Below, piece after piece: positions 1-8,035 of a stretch of DNA of 64,000 nt. A program made the translations under genes and the position numbers. Every line of letters starts with the position of its first letter. The stretch's first letter is position 1. The stretch covers positions 124,001 to 188,000 of the forward strand of contig CAYPEJ010000003.1 in assembly GCA_964409685.1 (NCBI GenBank), given 5' to 3'. The DNA comes from Clostridium_AI sp964409685 (GTDB taxonomy: Bacteria > Bacillota > Clostridia > Lachnospirales > Lachnospiraceae). Below the pieces are notes generated by a model. That model saw only the letters and a list, made by a program, of their open reading frames with translations. It was not told where the DNA came from and did no database searches.

Positions 1-147
1 GGCCACTTTTGGTTTTTTTTCACTCTCTTTTAAGGATTTTATCTCTGTCAGCAATTCTATTGCTGTTTCTTTCTTGATTTCTCCACTTTGCGTATGATTA
101 AGAATTGTTTTCATTATACTCTCTATATTAAGATTGAAATTCGACAT
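1..147 (-). CDS. N-terminus of a protein in the polyketide-like cluster (cut by window edge)
   Basis: Only the first 49 codons lie in the window. The ATG at 147-145 is preceded by a GGGTGAGG ribosome binding site 5-6 bases upstream. The visible peptide starts MSNFNLNIESIMKTI and contains a helix-like stretch SGEIKKETAIELLTEI followed by a Lys/Glu-rich segment. It is the last visible gene of the operon that carries an acyltransferase and a carrier protein, so it may be a polyketide synthase or peptide synthetase subunit whose N-terminal helix is a docking segment. That role is inferred only from context and from similarity of the helix to the end of the carrier protein. The catalytic part is outside the window. 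Confidence 0.6.
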   Translation of the reverse strand, partial: MSNFNLNIESIMKTILNHTQSGEIKKETAIELLTEIKSLKESEKKPKVA

Positions 148-189
148 AAATACCTCACCCTTCTATGGTTTTTTGATACATTTACACTT

Positions 190-567
190 TTAATCTAGTA
201 ATTTTGATAATGCATCTTCTACCGAGAGCTCACCATTTTCCATAGAATCAATGATCGTTCCCATCTCTTTACTGTAATCTTCTCTTCCTTGTACTTCCTT
301 TGCACTTTCTTCTTTCTCTACTTCAGCATCTTTTTGAGAATCAATATAGGCAGACATTTTTTCAATGGAATAGTACTGGAAAAAATCCGAAACCTTTACC
401 ATTCCAGGAAACTTCTCCTCTACCATTTTTACTAGCGTAGTCACATCTATTGACTTTCCACCTTGTGCAAAAAAACTTTTCTTTATATCAACCTTCTCTT
501 TCTTAAGTACACCTTGCCAGATTGACAACATTTCAAGTTCTGTCTTTGATAATTTTCTTTCTTCCAT
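190..567 (-). CDS. Acyl/peptidyl carrier protein of the polyketide-like cluster
   Basis: A 125-aa free-standing carrier protein. The phosphopantetheine site is seen as FFAQGGKSIDVTT, with Ser39 in the position of the serine of the usual GGxS motif; the preceding helix (LSKTELEMLSIWQGVL) and the following VKMVEEKFPGMVKVSDFF are typical of the four-helix carrier fold. Holo-ACP synthase would attach 4'-phosphopantetheine here and the AT just upstream would load it. After the carrier domain (about residues 5-78) comes a Glu/Lys-rich linker and a C-terminal helix NGELSVEDALSKLLD that resembles the N-terminal helix of the next protein, suggesting a docking pair. The start has a GGAAGGAGTG binding site. 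It is 14 bases from the AT stop. The substrate is unknown. Confidence 0.8.
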   Translation of the reverse strand: MEERKLSKTELEMLSIWQGVLKKEKVDIKKSFFAQGGKSIDVTTLVKMVEEKFPGMVKVSDFFQYYSIEKMSAYIDSQKDAEVEKEESAKEVQGREDYSKEMGTIIDSMENGELSVEDALSKLLD

Positions 568-581
568 ATGTACACTCCTTC

Positions 582-1793
582 CTACTTCATAAGGCCTTCC
601 AATTCTCCAAGTATCTGTTGCTTTTCCTGCATTGGAGTATGTTTCATTTCCAGTACTCGTTCTACTTTTTCTTTCATCTCTTCCTTCTTTGTTACATCCA
701 AGGAAATTATTCTTTCTGAAATCTGTTTTTCGATCTGAAAAAGCTGTTGATATGTACTTTGCAACTGACTCAAATCATATTTTGAAGATCTGTTATAATT
801 AGGCGTTCCCGCTATACTCTTTAAACATTTTGATATAAAATTTAAATCATTTTGATAAGTCCAATTATTTGAAATATTTTTCAATTCTTCAAAATCCCTA
901 TCTAGTGAATAGATATTCTGAATTCTGCTGTTCTGCTGCAAAATAGTACTTAAAACATTATTTGGACCTACCTCTATTAATGTATGTACATTTGCTTCAA
1001 ATGTTTGAATCACTTCTTTCCAACGAATCGGATTATACATTTGAAGGACAAGATTTCTCACAATATCCTCTTTGTCTGCAAAAGGCCTAACTGTAATATT
1101 GGAAATAACGTCATATTTCGGCCTTTTAATATTACATTTTTCTAACTCGCTTTGCAGTTCAGCTATAATATGTTTCATTAAAATATTATGGTAAGGTGCA
1201 CTTCCAATTAAAAAAATAACATTTGCACCTTCTTTTTTCACGGCCTCTGCGACAAGTTCAATTCTACTGTTATTACCAGAAATCAACACTTGGTCATCTG
1301 TATTAAAGCATGCAATGGAAACACATCCATCTTCATCTGTATTCTCTTTACATAACGTTTCCACTCTAGAAGTTCTTGATCCATTTATAATAGCCATACC
1401 TGCGTCAAATTCTCTTGCAACCTCTTTAGCAAGATCGCTTCTTTTTTGCACTATTTTCAACCCTTCATGAAAAGGTATTGCATCCGCAATGGTAAGAGCA
1501 GAATACTCTCCCAAACTGTGCCCTGCCATGTAATTAGGAATATAATTAAATTCATTCATTAAAACTCTTCCTAATGCCACACTAGTAACATAAATACATG
1601 GCAAAAGATTCTCTATTTTATTCTGCTTTACGGTTCCACCTTTAAAGCAAATTTTCATAAAGTCTTTCTGAAGAATATCCGAAGCCTCTTCATAAGTTCT
1701 TTTGGCTACTTCAAAATTCTCATAAAATTCTTTTCCCATTCCAATGTATTGACAACCTGAACCAGGAAATATAAAGCTACTGTTAAATCTCAT
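582..1793 (-). CDS. Malonyl-CoA:ACP acyltransferase-like protein (trans-acting AT)
   Basis: A 403-aa acyltransferase of the FabD/polyketide AT family. Visible motifs are FIFPGSGCQYIGMG (the usual FPGQGSQ loop, here altered), the nucleophile elbow GHSLGE with Ser93, Arg118 in VQKRSDLA, the catalytic His202 in APYHNILM and the closing EVGPNNVL. It should load an acyl unit, probably malonyl, from CoA onto the carrier protein encoded next. The AT fold ends near residue 310; the last 90 residues are a predicted helical tail (for example EKQISERIISLDV) that FabD lacks. Its presence as a separate gene beside a carrier protein and a KASIII-like enzyme resembles trans-AT polyketide clusters. Housekeeping fabD is unlikely because no fatty-acid genes surround it. 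Confidence 0.8.
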   Translation of the reverse strand: MRFNSSFIFPGSGCQYIGMGKEFYENFEVAKRTYEEASDILQKDFMKICFKGGTVKQNKIENLLPCIYVTSVALGRVLMNEFNYIPNYMAGHSLGEYSALTIADAIPFHEGLKIVQKRSDLAKEVAREFDAGMAIINGSRTSRVETLCKENTDEDGCVSIACFNTDDQVLISGNNSRIELVAEAVKKEGANVIFLIGSAPYHNILMKHIIAELQSELEKCNIKRPKYDVISNITVRPFADKEDIVRNLVLQMYNPIRWKEVIQTFEANVHTLIEVGPNNVLSTILQQNSRIQNIYSLDRDFEELKNISNNWTYQNDLNFISKCLKSIAGTPNYNRSSKYDLSQLQSTYQQLFQIEKQISERIISLDVTKKEEMKEKVERVLEMKHTPMQEKQQILGELEGLMK

Positions 1794-1911
1794 TCTTCTC
1801 CCTCTTAAACTTTATTGGTAGTGTCAAAAGACACCCCTATTTTTCCTTATAAAATCTTTATTATTGGGGATTTTGCAAATAAAAAGCAATACCCCTATTT
1901 TCTATTGTATA

Positions 1912-2130
1912 ATGTTAATCGCCAAATCCAGACCTACAAACGGATTCAATAACATCGACGGTCCCAACTACGATCTAGCTCTTTGAGTTACCTATTGCAA
2001 CTTCTTAAGGTCACACAGACATAATAACTATAGAGTTCTTAATGAAGTGAAAATGCTAAAAGATGCAGACAAATGGCAGTTGCTCATCTACCTAGGCAAC
2101 AGACAATACTTGATATCCAAAAAGCAGAAG
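1912..2130 (+). pseudogene. Decayed transposase C-terminus
   Basis: On the plus strand, opposite to all neighbours, one frame reads AKSRPTNGFNNIDGPNYD, then a TGA stop at 1984-1986, then in the same frame VTYCNFLRSHRHNNYRVLNE and KWQLLIYLG; a shift of frame just after this continues as QQTILDIQKAEG. The (Y/N)FLRxH and KWQLLI-LG patterns are those I associate with the C-terminal end of DDE transposases. With an internal stop and a frameshift it is a remnant. It occupies the 430-base gap between the AT and KASIII-like genes, which also holds two similar short motifs (around 1834 and 1891, both containing CCCCTATTTT) that may be debris of element ends. The family is not assigned. Confidence 0.5.
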
Positions 2131-2223
2131 GCTCTAACTGTTCTTGAGTTCTTCACCGTCGGTAACCGACTTACAGCAGTTCCTGTTGTACTGTCAAGGT
2201 TGGCGTCAGCCTATCACCTTATT

Positions 2224-3231
2224 TTAATACTGCAATAGCATGCAAATATCATCGCTTCCCATTCCTATTGTCCATAATAGAATCAAATCTCCACGTTTTA
2301 TTTTTTCTTCTTTTATGGCATAGTATAATACCAAAAGAGGACTTGCCGTTCCACAATATCCAATCTTTCTTGAAACATATGGACATCTTTCTTCTTCAAT
2401 CTCATAAATTTCCTGAAATACAGAAACATGTTTTTGCGAAAGCTGAGACAAGCAAAAAAGTGAAATATCCTCCATACAATATCCATTCTTACTTATTAGA
2501 TTAATGATACGATTTCTTCCATCTTCATAAAGCTCATCTGAATCAAATTGCTTCCATTGGAATTTTGCTTCAACAGACGTTTTTGGATTTAAAACTTTAT
2601 AAAAACCAGCATCAGGATACAATACACTGTTTTTTTCAATATTTTTATCTACTGGATGAGTGACACTATATTGAGTATCAATTAACTTGCTTTCTGATTC
2701 ACCAGAAATTTCTGCAATGATTGCACAGGCTATGTTTCCATACACACCATATGTAAGAGGATTGTTCTCGTTCTGTAGCACCCTAATATCATCACTACCG
2801 ACTATTAACACATTTTTTTTCTCTGATGCACTTGAAAAGTACCCAGATGCAAGTTCTATTGCACTCAGCATTCCAATACAATTCACGTTTATATCAAAAC
2901 AAAGACAATCTTCTTTTCCGTTTAATTCTTCGTGAATCATCAACGCAACTTGTGGCATGGCATACTCTGGTATCAAACCTGAAAAAATTACCATATCAAT
3001 ATCTTTCATATTTACTTGTGAAGACGCTAAAACAGCTTTGCATGCTTGTAAAGACATAGTATAACTTGTCTCATTTTCATCCGCAAGGCAAATGGAATCT
3101 CTACCAAATACATACCTCAACAAAATTTCAACATCTTTTCCCTGCTTATTAAAGTGCTCAATAAAATACTCCACTGGTATTTCATTTTTACCTTTTACAA
3201 CTTCAATTCCTTTAATTTGTAATTTTCTCAT
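2224..3231 (-). CDS. KASIII-like ketosynthase/acyltransferase with altered active site
   Basis: A 335-aa thiolase-fold protein of the FabH/3-oxoacyl-ACP synthase III type. Cys118 sits in DINVNCIGMLSAIELASGY, matching the nucleophile of FabH. The FabH histidine (HQAN motif) corresponds to SQLS at residues 262-265, and the Asn of the GNTS motif corresponds to YCGTASP (Gly294), so the usual Cys-His-Asn triad looks incomplete. The C-terminal half ends with GDLILLWTIGMGSDD, like the family's GxGxxW region. It probably transfers or condenses an acyl group in the polyketide-like pathway; loss of His/Asn suggests acyl transfer or another reaction rather than decarboxylative condensation. The start has GGAAAAG upstream and lies one base after the stop of the preceding gene. 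Function within the family is uncertain. Confidence 0.7.
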   Translation of the reverse strand: MRKLQIKGIEVVKGKNEIPVEYFIEHFNKQGKDVEILLRYVFGRDSICLADENETSYTMSLQACKAVLASSQVNMKDIDMVIFSGLIPEYAMPQVALMIHEELNGKEDCLCFDINVNCIGMLSAIELASGYFSSASEKKNVLIVGSDDIRVLQNENNPLTYGVYGNIACAIIAEISGESESKLIDTQYSVTHPVDKNIEKNSVLYPDAGFYKVLNPKTSVEAKFQWKQFDSDELYEDGRNRIINLISKNGYCMEDISLFCLSQLSQKHVSVFQEIYEIEEERCPYVSRKIGYCGTASPLLVLYYAIKEEKIKRGDLILLWTIGMGSDDICMLLQY

Positions 3232-3232
3232 T

Positions 3233-3631
3233 TTACTTTTCCACCGTAACTTTTCTCATATACTCTAATGCTTTGTCAAAATTGTCAAACTTTTTCACTT
3301 TAAAATACTTTTTAAATTCTCTTTCCCACATACTCATTTCCTCATCAATATCTGAAACTTCATTCATAATGAAAGAAACATACTTGCAATCTGTCTTTGC
3401 CATAGTTGGTAAAAAGTATTCAAACCCCCACTTTACATCTTCTTTCTCATCTTCAAATCCATTTCTAGCATCAAATAGAAAATTACTGTTTTTATGTTCT
3501 TTTAAAAGATCTAACACAAATTGCACAGGTGCTCGATAAGAATCGCCACAACAAAATTTCTTCCACTCTAAAAATACAATATTATCTCTTTCTAAATATT
3601 CTACATGACAATATTCCGAATTGTACTCCAT
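3233..3631 (-). CDS. SpoIIAA/STAS-like small protein of the polyketide-like cluster
   Basis: A 132-aa soluble protein, first gene of the operon. It alternates strands and helices (NIVFLEWKKF, APVQFVLDLLKEH, NFLFDARNGFEDE, CKYVSFIMN, FDKALEYMRKV) in the way of small STAS/SpoIIAA-like domains, with an Asp-Ala-Arg turn in the middle. I recognise the fold type only and no catalytic residues. The start has AAAGGAGGAAGTG seven bases upstream and the gene is separated by one base from the KASIII-like gene, so the two are translationally coupled. A regulatory or scaffold role in the pathway is a guess. Confidence 0.6.
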   Translation of the reverse strand: MEYNSEYCHVEYLERDNIVFLEWKKFCCGDSYRAPVQFVLDLLKEHKNSNFLFDARNGFEDEKEDVKWGFEYFLPTMAKTDCKYVSFIMNEVSDIDEEMSMWEREFKKYFKVKKFDNFDKALEYMRKVTVEK

Positions 3632-3975
3632 AAATCACTTCCTCCTTTCTCATGAATAAACTCCCAGAATCTCTAAACCAATAAATTCAATTCTTTCAAA
3701 TTCCCTACCAATTAAAAATTTTTCTCTTTTTTGCCCAAAACACTTGACAGTCCATACAAACTTATTCAATATCCCACCATATGAAAGCGAGGAATAGAAA
3801 AAAACAATATAAATCTTCTGTGGAATGTTCAAATAAACGCAAGAAATTGGAAGCTTATTTATCATGCTATTTTTATTCCACTAATAATAATTACTTATCA
3901 AAGTTCAAAGCTAAATTTTGGTAGGCATGAACACTCAAGGTTCCAAAAGAGTAATTCATTTTTAAAAAATTACAC
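3632..3975 (-). other. Long 5' leader of the polyketide-like operon
   Basis: About 340 bases separate the predicted transcription start (near 3974) from the first start codon at 3631. A 71-codon reading frame here (3650-3865) has no convincing ribosome binding site and unlikely composition, so I do not call it a gene. The length suggests a regulated leader, but I see no known riboswitch. Confidence 0.35.
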
Positions 3976-3980
3976 ACATC

Positions 3981-4009
3981 ATAGTATCACACATGCCAAA
4001 AAAAGTCAA
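3981..4009 (-). promoter_or_regulatory. Sigma-A-type promoter of the polyketide-like operon
   Basis: Read on the minus strand: -35 TTGACT (4009-4004), a 17-base spacer and -10 TACTAT (3986-3981). Both boxes are near consensus and the spacing is optimal. It points into the operon that starts at 3631. Confidence 0.7.
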
Positions 4010-4040
4010 TATACTCCAAGTTTTCGACAAGACAAACGCA

Positions 4041-4104
4041 TGCTAACTCTACAGATCGTTAGCATCTCTCGTACAGGAGATGCTAAAAAACCTGTACGAG
4101 AGAT
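4041..4104. repeat. Nested, mutually exclusive inverted repeats upstream of the promoter
   Basis: Three perfect inverted repeats share arms: TGCTAAC/GTTAGCA (4041-4047 with 4058-4064), TTAGCATCTC/GAGATGCTAA (4059-4068 with 4077-4086), and a 14-base pair starting ATCTCTCGTACAGG (4064-4077 with 4091-4104). Only one of the overlapping stems can form at a time. The block lies 32 bases upstream of the -35 box, so it could be an operator, or a switch in RNA reading through from murF. Next to it, on the plus strand, GGGTAGCATACCC followed by six T (about 4137-4155) is a weak terminator shape. Confidence 0.6.
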
Positions 4105-4209
4105 TACTTTTGAAAAAACGATATTTTCACCAAGGGGGTAGCATACCCTTTTTTAATTTAAAAGATTTCTATCATTTTTCATTTGGTTATTTACACCTAT
4201 TAACAGAAC

Positions 4210-5589
4210 TTAGTGTATAGTTTCCTGGATCATCTTTACAACTTTGTCAAATCCCATAAAATGTGAGGCCTTTACTAGGATTGTGTCATTCTCTTCAACG
4301 ATTTTATCTAGTTCTGCTAACATTCCTTCTTTTGTTTCAAAATACATTACGTTTGTTTTAGAACCTTCTACTGTTTCAGCACCGTTTTTCATTTCAACAG
4401 ATAAAGTTCCAACGCATACTAACACATCTATATTTTGTTGTGCTGCATATTCGCCTACTCCATAGTGCAGTGCTTTTTCATCTGCTCCTAATTCTCCCAT
4501 ATCACCTAAGATCGCAACTTTTCTTCCTTCTGCTTTTGCTAATACATCTAAAGATGAACGCATAGAAACTGGATTGGCATTATAACAATCGTCGATTACT
4601 GTTTTATTTCCTACTTTTAAAATATTATTTCTACCACCAGTAGGTTTTAATGCCTCAATTCCTGCTTTGATTTCATCTAATGTTAGACCAAGCTGCAAAC
4701 CAACTTGTGCTCCTGCTAAAGCATTGTAAACCATATGCATTCCTGGAATTGGAATCCATACATTAATACGTCCTACTTCAGAAACAATATCGCATGTAAT
4801 TCCTTCTAAACCTTTATCTTCAATGTTCTCAGCATATATATCATTGTTCGATTCTAATCCATAGAACTTTGGATGAATTGCTTCTCTTGACTTTAACGTA
4901 ATAAGCTTATCGTCATCTCCATTTAGAATCGCTATACAATTTTCCTTGGCAAAATCAAATATCTCAGACTTTGCTTCTAAGATACCATCACGAGACTTTA
5001 GATTTTCAAGATGACACAATCCGATATTTGTCATAACACAGATATCTGGACGAACCATTTTGCTTAGTCGATGCATTTCACCGAATTGATTAATTCCCAT
5101 TTCTAAGATAGCAACTTGGTGTTCTTCTCGGATGCTAAAAATAGTAATTGGTACACCGATTTCGTTGTTAAAATTTCCTTGTGTTTTTTGGACGTTGTAT
5201 TTTTGTTCTACTACGGAAGCGATCATTTCTTTTGTACTTGTTTTTCCAACGCTTCCTGTGATACCGATTACTTTAATATCTAATGAACTACGATAATACT
5301 CAGCAATATCTTTGATTGCTTGGGTGCAAGATTCTACCACAATATATGGACCTACTTCTGTCTCTGGTGCATCTTCGACTAAACATGCTACTGCACCTTT
5401 TTCGTAAGCACCTGCTACGAAACTATGTCCGTCTACTCGTTCACCACGTAGTGCAACGAATAAAAATCCTTCTTCAATCTTACGACTATCTAATGTAATG
5501 CCATTTACGCAAATGCTCTTTTTATCTTCTTCGCCATAATACACACCATTACAGGCTTTGGCGATTAATTCTAATGATAAATGTTTCAT
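4210..5589 (-). CDS. murF: UDP-N-acetylmuramoyl-tripeptide--D-alanyl-D-alanine ligase
   Basis: A 459-aa Mur ligase that adds the D-Ala-D-Ala dipeptide to the UDP-MurNAc-tripeptide in the cytoplasm. The N-terminal UDP-binding domain includes GITLDSRKIEEGFLFVALRGE, the ATP loop is GITGSVGKTSTKEM, followed by TQGNFNNEIGVP and the central NPVSMRSSLDVL / ILGDMGELG region typical of MurF. I chose the ATG at 5589 because a GGAGG site lies just upstream; an extension of four codons to a TTG would overlap that site. It follows ddl, which makes its dipeptide substrate, with 76 bases between them that hold a strong hairpin. Length is normal for the family. Confidence 0.95.
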   Translation of the reverse strand: MKHLSLELIAKACNGVYYGEEDKKSICVNGITLDSRKIEEGFLFVALRGERVDGHSFVAGAYEKGAVACLVEDAPETEVGPYIVVESCTQAIKDIAEYYRSSLDIKVIGITGSVGKTSTKEMIASVVEQKYNVQKTQGNFNNEIGVPITIFSIREEHQVAILEMGINQFGEMHRLSKMVRPDICVMTNIGLCHLENLKSRDGILEAKSEIFDFAKENCIAILNGDDDKLITLKSREAIHPKFYGLESNNDIYAENIEDKGLEGITCDIVSEVGRINVWIPIPGMHMVYNALAGAQVGLQLGLTLDEIKAGIEALKPTGGRNNILKVGNKTVIDDCYNANPVSMRSSLDVLAKAEGRKVAILGDMGELGADEKALHYGVGEYAAQQNIDVLVCVGTLSVEMKNGAETVEGSKTNVMYFETKEGMLAELDKIVEENDTILVKASHFMGFDKVVKMIQETIH

Positions 5590-5625
5590 CTCATCCTCCA
5601 ACTTTGTGCTATTTTAAGCATTATT

Positions 5626-5655
5626 TAACCCTAAACAAATCTATGTTTAGGGTTA
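5626..5655 (-). promoter_or_regulatory. Hairpin between ddl and murF
   Basis: A perfect 12-base-pair stem (TAACCCTAAACA at 5626-5637 with its complement at 5644-5655) and a 6-base loop. No T run follows on the minus strand, so it is more likely an attenuating or RNA-processing hairpin than a full terminator. Confidence 0.5.
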
Positions 5656-5665
5656 TCATTCATCT

Positions 5666-6706
5666 TTATTTCCAACGCTTTAGTGATACTTCAATTAATT
5701 TTTCACATAGTGCTTCGAAATCGTATCCAACAACTGCTGCCTCTTGCGGAAGTAAGCTTGTTGGTGTCATGCCTGGTAGTGTATTGGCTTCTAGGCAGTA
5801 CATTTTACCATCTTCCGCCATCATAAAATCAATACGTGCATATGCTTCGATTCCTAATACTTGGAATGCTAATTCTGCGTATCCTTGCATTTCTTTTGTT
5901 TGTTCTTCTGTGATTAACGCAGGGCATGTTTCTACGGCACTTCCTGCTTGGTATTTATTTTTGTAATCATAGAAACCTTGTAGTGGAGCAATCTCGATAA
6001 TTGGAAGGGCTTTTCCTTCAATTACACCGATAGAGAATTCTCTTCCTTTGATAAATTGTTCAACTACAACTTCATTTTCAAATGCGAATGCTGCTTCTAA
6101 AGCTTTTTTGAATTCTTCTTCGTTGTTTGCTACGGATACACCTACGCTGGAACCACCACAACATGGTTTTACGATACATGGGTAAGCGTTCCAATTGGAA
6201 ACATCATCACCTTTTACTACCGTTGTTCCTTGTGCTACTGGTACTCCGCCTGCTTGGAAAAATTTACGGGAAATTCCTTTATCCATAGCGAGTGCACTAC
6301 TTAAATAACCTGTTCCTGTGTACTTAATGCCCATTAAATCGAATGTTGCTTGGATTCTTCCGTCTTCTCCATTGGAACCATGTAGTCCCATAAATACAAC
6401 ATCTGCCATCTGACATACTTCAATTACATGTGCTCCGAAAATGTTATCGGATTTATCTTTACGCATTGCTTTTACTTTTGCAATATCAGGGTCAATTTCG
6501 CTAATTCCATTTATGTTTTTCACCCAATTATAATCCATAGTGAATATATCAGCAGGAACTGTTTCCATATCTTCTAATCCTAAAAATAAATCTACTAAGA
6601 TTACATTATGTCCTTTATTCTTTAATGCTTCGTATACTTTTGTTCCTGTAATTAGGGATACGTCACGTTCTGTACTTGTTCCCCCAGCTAAAACTACTAT
6701 ATTCAT
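5666..6706 (-). CDS. ddl: D-alanine--D-alanine ligase
   Basis: A 346-aa ATP-grasp ligase that joins two D-alanines for peptidoglycan. Seen are GGTSTERDVSLITG at the N-terminus, GLHGSNGEDG, the ATP-grasp stretch VKPCCGGSSVGVS, the omega-loop YDYKNKYQAGSAVET and the metal-binding end RIDFMMAEDGKMYCLEANTLPGMT. The omega-loop tyrosines are like those of D-Ala:D-Ala enzymes rather than the vancomycin-resistance D-Ala:D-Lac ligases; this distinction rests on pattern only. The start ATG has TAGGAGGCG upstream. It is co-oriented with murF and probably co-transcribed from the extended -10 promoter at 6781-6789. Confidence 0.95.
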   Translation of the reverse strand: MNIVVLAGGTSTERDVSLITGTKVYEALKNKGHNVILVDLFLGLEDMETVPADIFTMDYNWVKNINGISEIDPDIAKVKAMRKDKSDNIFGAHVIEVCQMADVVFMGLHGSNGEDGRIQATFDLMGIKYTGTGYLSSALAMDKGISRKFFQAGGVPVAQGTTVVKGDDVSNWNAYPCIVKPCCGGSSVGVSVANNEEEFKKALEAAFAFENEVVVEQFIKGREFSIGVIEGKALPIIEIAPLQGFYDYKNKYQAGSAVETCPALITEEQTKEMQGYAELAFQVLGIEAYARIDFMMAEDGKMYCLEANTLPGMTPTSLLPQEAAVVGYDFEALCEKLIEVSLKRWK

Positions 6707-6780
6707 GGTACGCCTCCTAGTTTTATCTATTCTAAAATATATTAGAAAACCTAATATTTAGAATCATTCACTAAGGCTAG

Positions 6781-6789
6781 ATTATAGCA
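6781..6789 (-). promoter_or_regulatory. Extended -10 promoter of ddl-murF
   Basis: On the minus strand TGCTATAAT forms an extended -10 element (TATAAT at 6786-6781), about 75 bases before the ddl start. The -35 (TGGTAA) is weak, which the TGn extension can offset. Confidence 0.5.
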
Positions 6790-6840
6790 CAACTGGTTTT
6801 AAATTACCATATTGTTATAAAAATATATGTAAATAAAATT

Positions 6841-7590
6841 TTATAGACTCACAATACTACATCCTTGGATATGATTTCTAAATTGTGGTATTTCACCAAA
6901 CGGCGAGAGGTTCCTCATTCTTATGTCATACTTAACACTCATATTATTAAAACAGTCATTTTCCCAAGCATATTGAAATGCATGTTCAACACTATTCACT
7001 CTCGTACAAGTTAATAATTCTGTACCATCTGGATAACAACCATTAAAATAAGATATAAAATGATATAAGAATTCATCATATTTTGGTTCTTCTCCTACTG
7101 TAAACAAACGACTAAATGATGGTAAATTTTCACCGTTTGCTGTAACAATACAGGTATTTTTTATATTATATTTCATAATATTACCACCATAGCATTGTCC
7201 CATTATAACAACCTTTTTCCCTTGTAAAGCATTCATTTCCTGTGAAAACTCCTGTAATGTAATATACTCATTGCATCCCCACAAATTAATAAATCCATCA
7301 TTTTCACTACCACCATGATTACTAATTATAATTACAAGTTGCCAATCAGATTTATAATGAAACTTCCGTAGACTTAATAATAGATTCGCTTTTGTAGCAC
7401 TAGTTGACCCAATTTTTGCACCCTCATATTCAATTGCTCTTCCATCCGCATAAAGCACTATCACATTTTCTTGTTTATATCCTAATTTATTCACTAACAT
7501 ATTATATGCAAATGCTAAATTGTTTTGATATCTTCTATAATTATTTATCTTATCAATTCCACCAGAAACTAGTAATGCATATCTTTCCAT
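6841..7590 (-). CDS. Caspase-like (C13/clan CD) cysteine protease
   Basis: A 249-aa protein with the clan CD peptidase pattern: an N-terminal strand RYALLVSGG, a YRRYQNNLAFAYNML helix, NVIVLYADG, then the catalytic His92 in IIISNHGGSEND and the catalytic Cys133 in VVIMGQCYGGN. This matches legumain/gingipain/caspase-type hydrolases, here most like family C13. There is no signal peptide, so it should act inside the cell. It is the last gene of a three-gene operon after an ATPase and an unknown 147-aa protein, with one base between stop and start. In comparable bacterial systems proteases of this clan act as effectors that cleave host or phage proteins after activation; applying that here is inference. 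The substrate is unknown. Confidence 0.75.
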   Translation of the reverse strand: MERYALLVSGGIDKINNYRRYQNNLAFAYNMLVNKLGYKQENVIVLYADGRAIEYEGAKIGSTSATKANLLLSLRKFHYKSDWQLVIIISNHGGSENDGFINLWGCNEYITLQEFSQEMNALQGKKVVIMGQCYGGNIMKYNIKNTCIVTANGENLPSFSRLFTVGEEPKYDEFLYHFISYFNGCYPDGTELLTCTRVNSVEHAFQYAWENDCFNNMSVKYDIRMRNLSPFGEIPQFRNHIQGCSIVSL

Positions 7591-7591
7591 C

Positions 7592-8035
7592 CTATACTCC
7601 TTGCTTAATTAATTTCATTGGTATGTCACCTTTAAATCCTCTATTATATTCCTTCTTTTCTATATAATCTTGATTTATGATAAATAGATACTTACAAGGG
7701 TGTTCCCAATTCAGAAATATATACGGATTTAAAAATACAAGCCAACCTTGAAGTTCTGGGTCTACTTCATCAAAAATATTCTTGCCCATATAATCCAATG
7801 CTTCACATATTCTAATTGAATCATTTGATATATATAGCTCTGAATACTCGGTCATTTCTTTTTCAAATTCCTTTATTGCAATTCTAATTGACTTATCTTT
7901 CGATATAACTACATTGTTATGCATAATTTCATACCTCTCTCCAAAGAAAAGCTCTCCTACCTTATAAAATGTACTCATATCTATATCAAAATATGTACTT
8001 GGAATTTGTTGTTTTACAACTGCAGATGCAACCAT
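7592..8035 (-). CDS. Unknown 147-aa protein linking ATPase and caspase-like protease
   Basis: I do not recognise this protein. It is soluble, with an acidic middle (FEKEMTEYSELYISNDSIRI) and an aromatic C-terminal part (GWLVFLNPYIFLNWEHP). Its start codon overlaps the ATPase stop by one base (TAATG), and its own stop is one base from the protease start, so the three are translationally coupled and probably made in fixed ratio. Such a position fits an adaptor, a sensor or an inhibitor that keeps the protease silent; that is speculation. No signal peptide or transmembrane segment is seen. Confidence 0.65.
   Translation of the reverse strand: MVASAVVKQQIPSTYFDIDMSTFYKVGELFFGERYEIMHNNVVISKDKSIRIAIKEFEKEMTEYSELYISNDSIRICEALDYMGKNIFDEVDPELQGWLVFLNPYIFLNWEHPCKYLFIINQDYIEKKEYNRGFKGDIPMKLIKQGV

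Noticed and set aside
3650..3865. 71-codon minus-strand frame in the leader of the polyketide-like cluster
   Set aside because: No ribosome binding site, odd composition and no recognisable family.
4064..4104. Invertible DNA switch
   Set aside because: The 14-base repeats are only 13 bases apart, too close for a site-specific inversion, and no recombinase gene is nearby.
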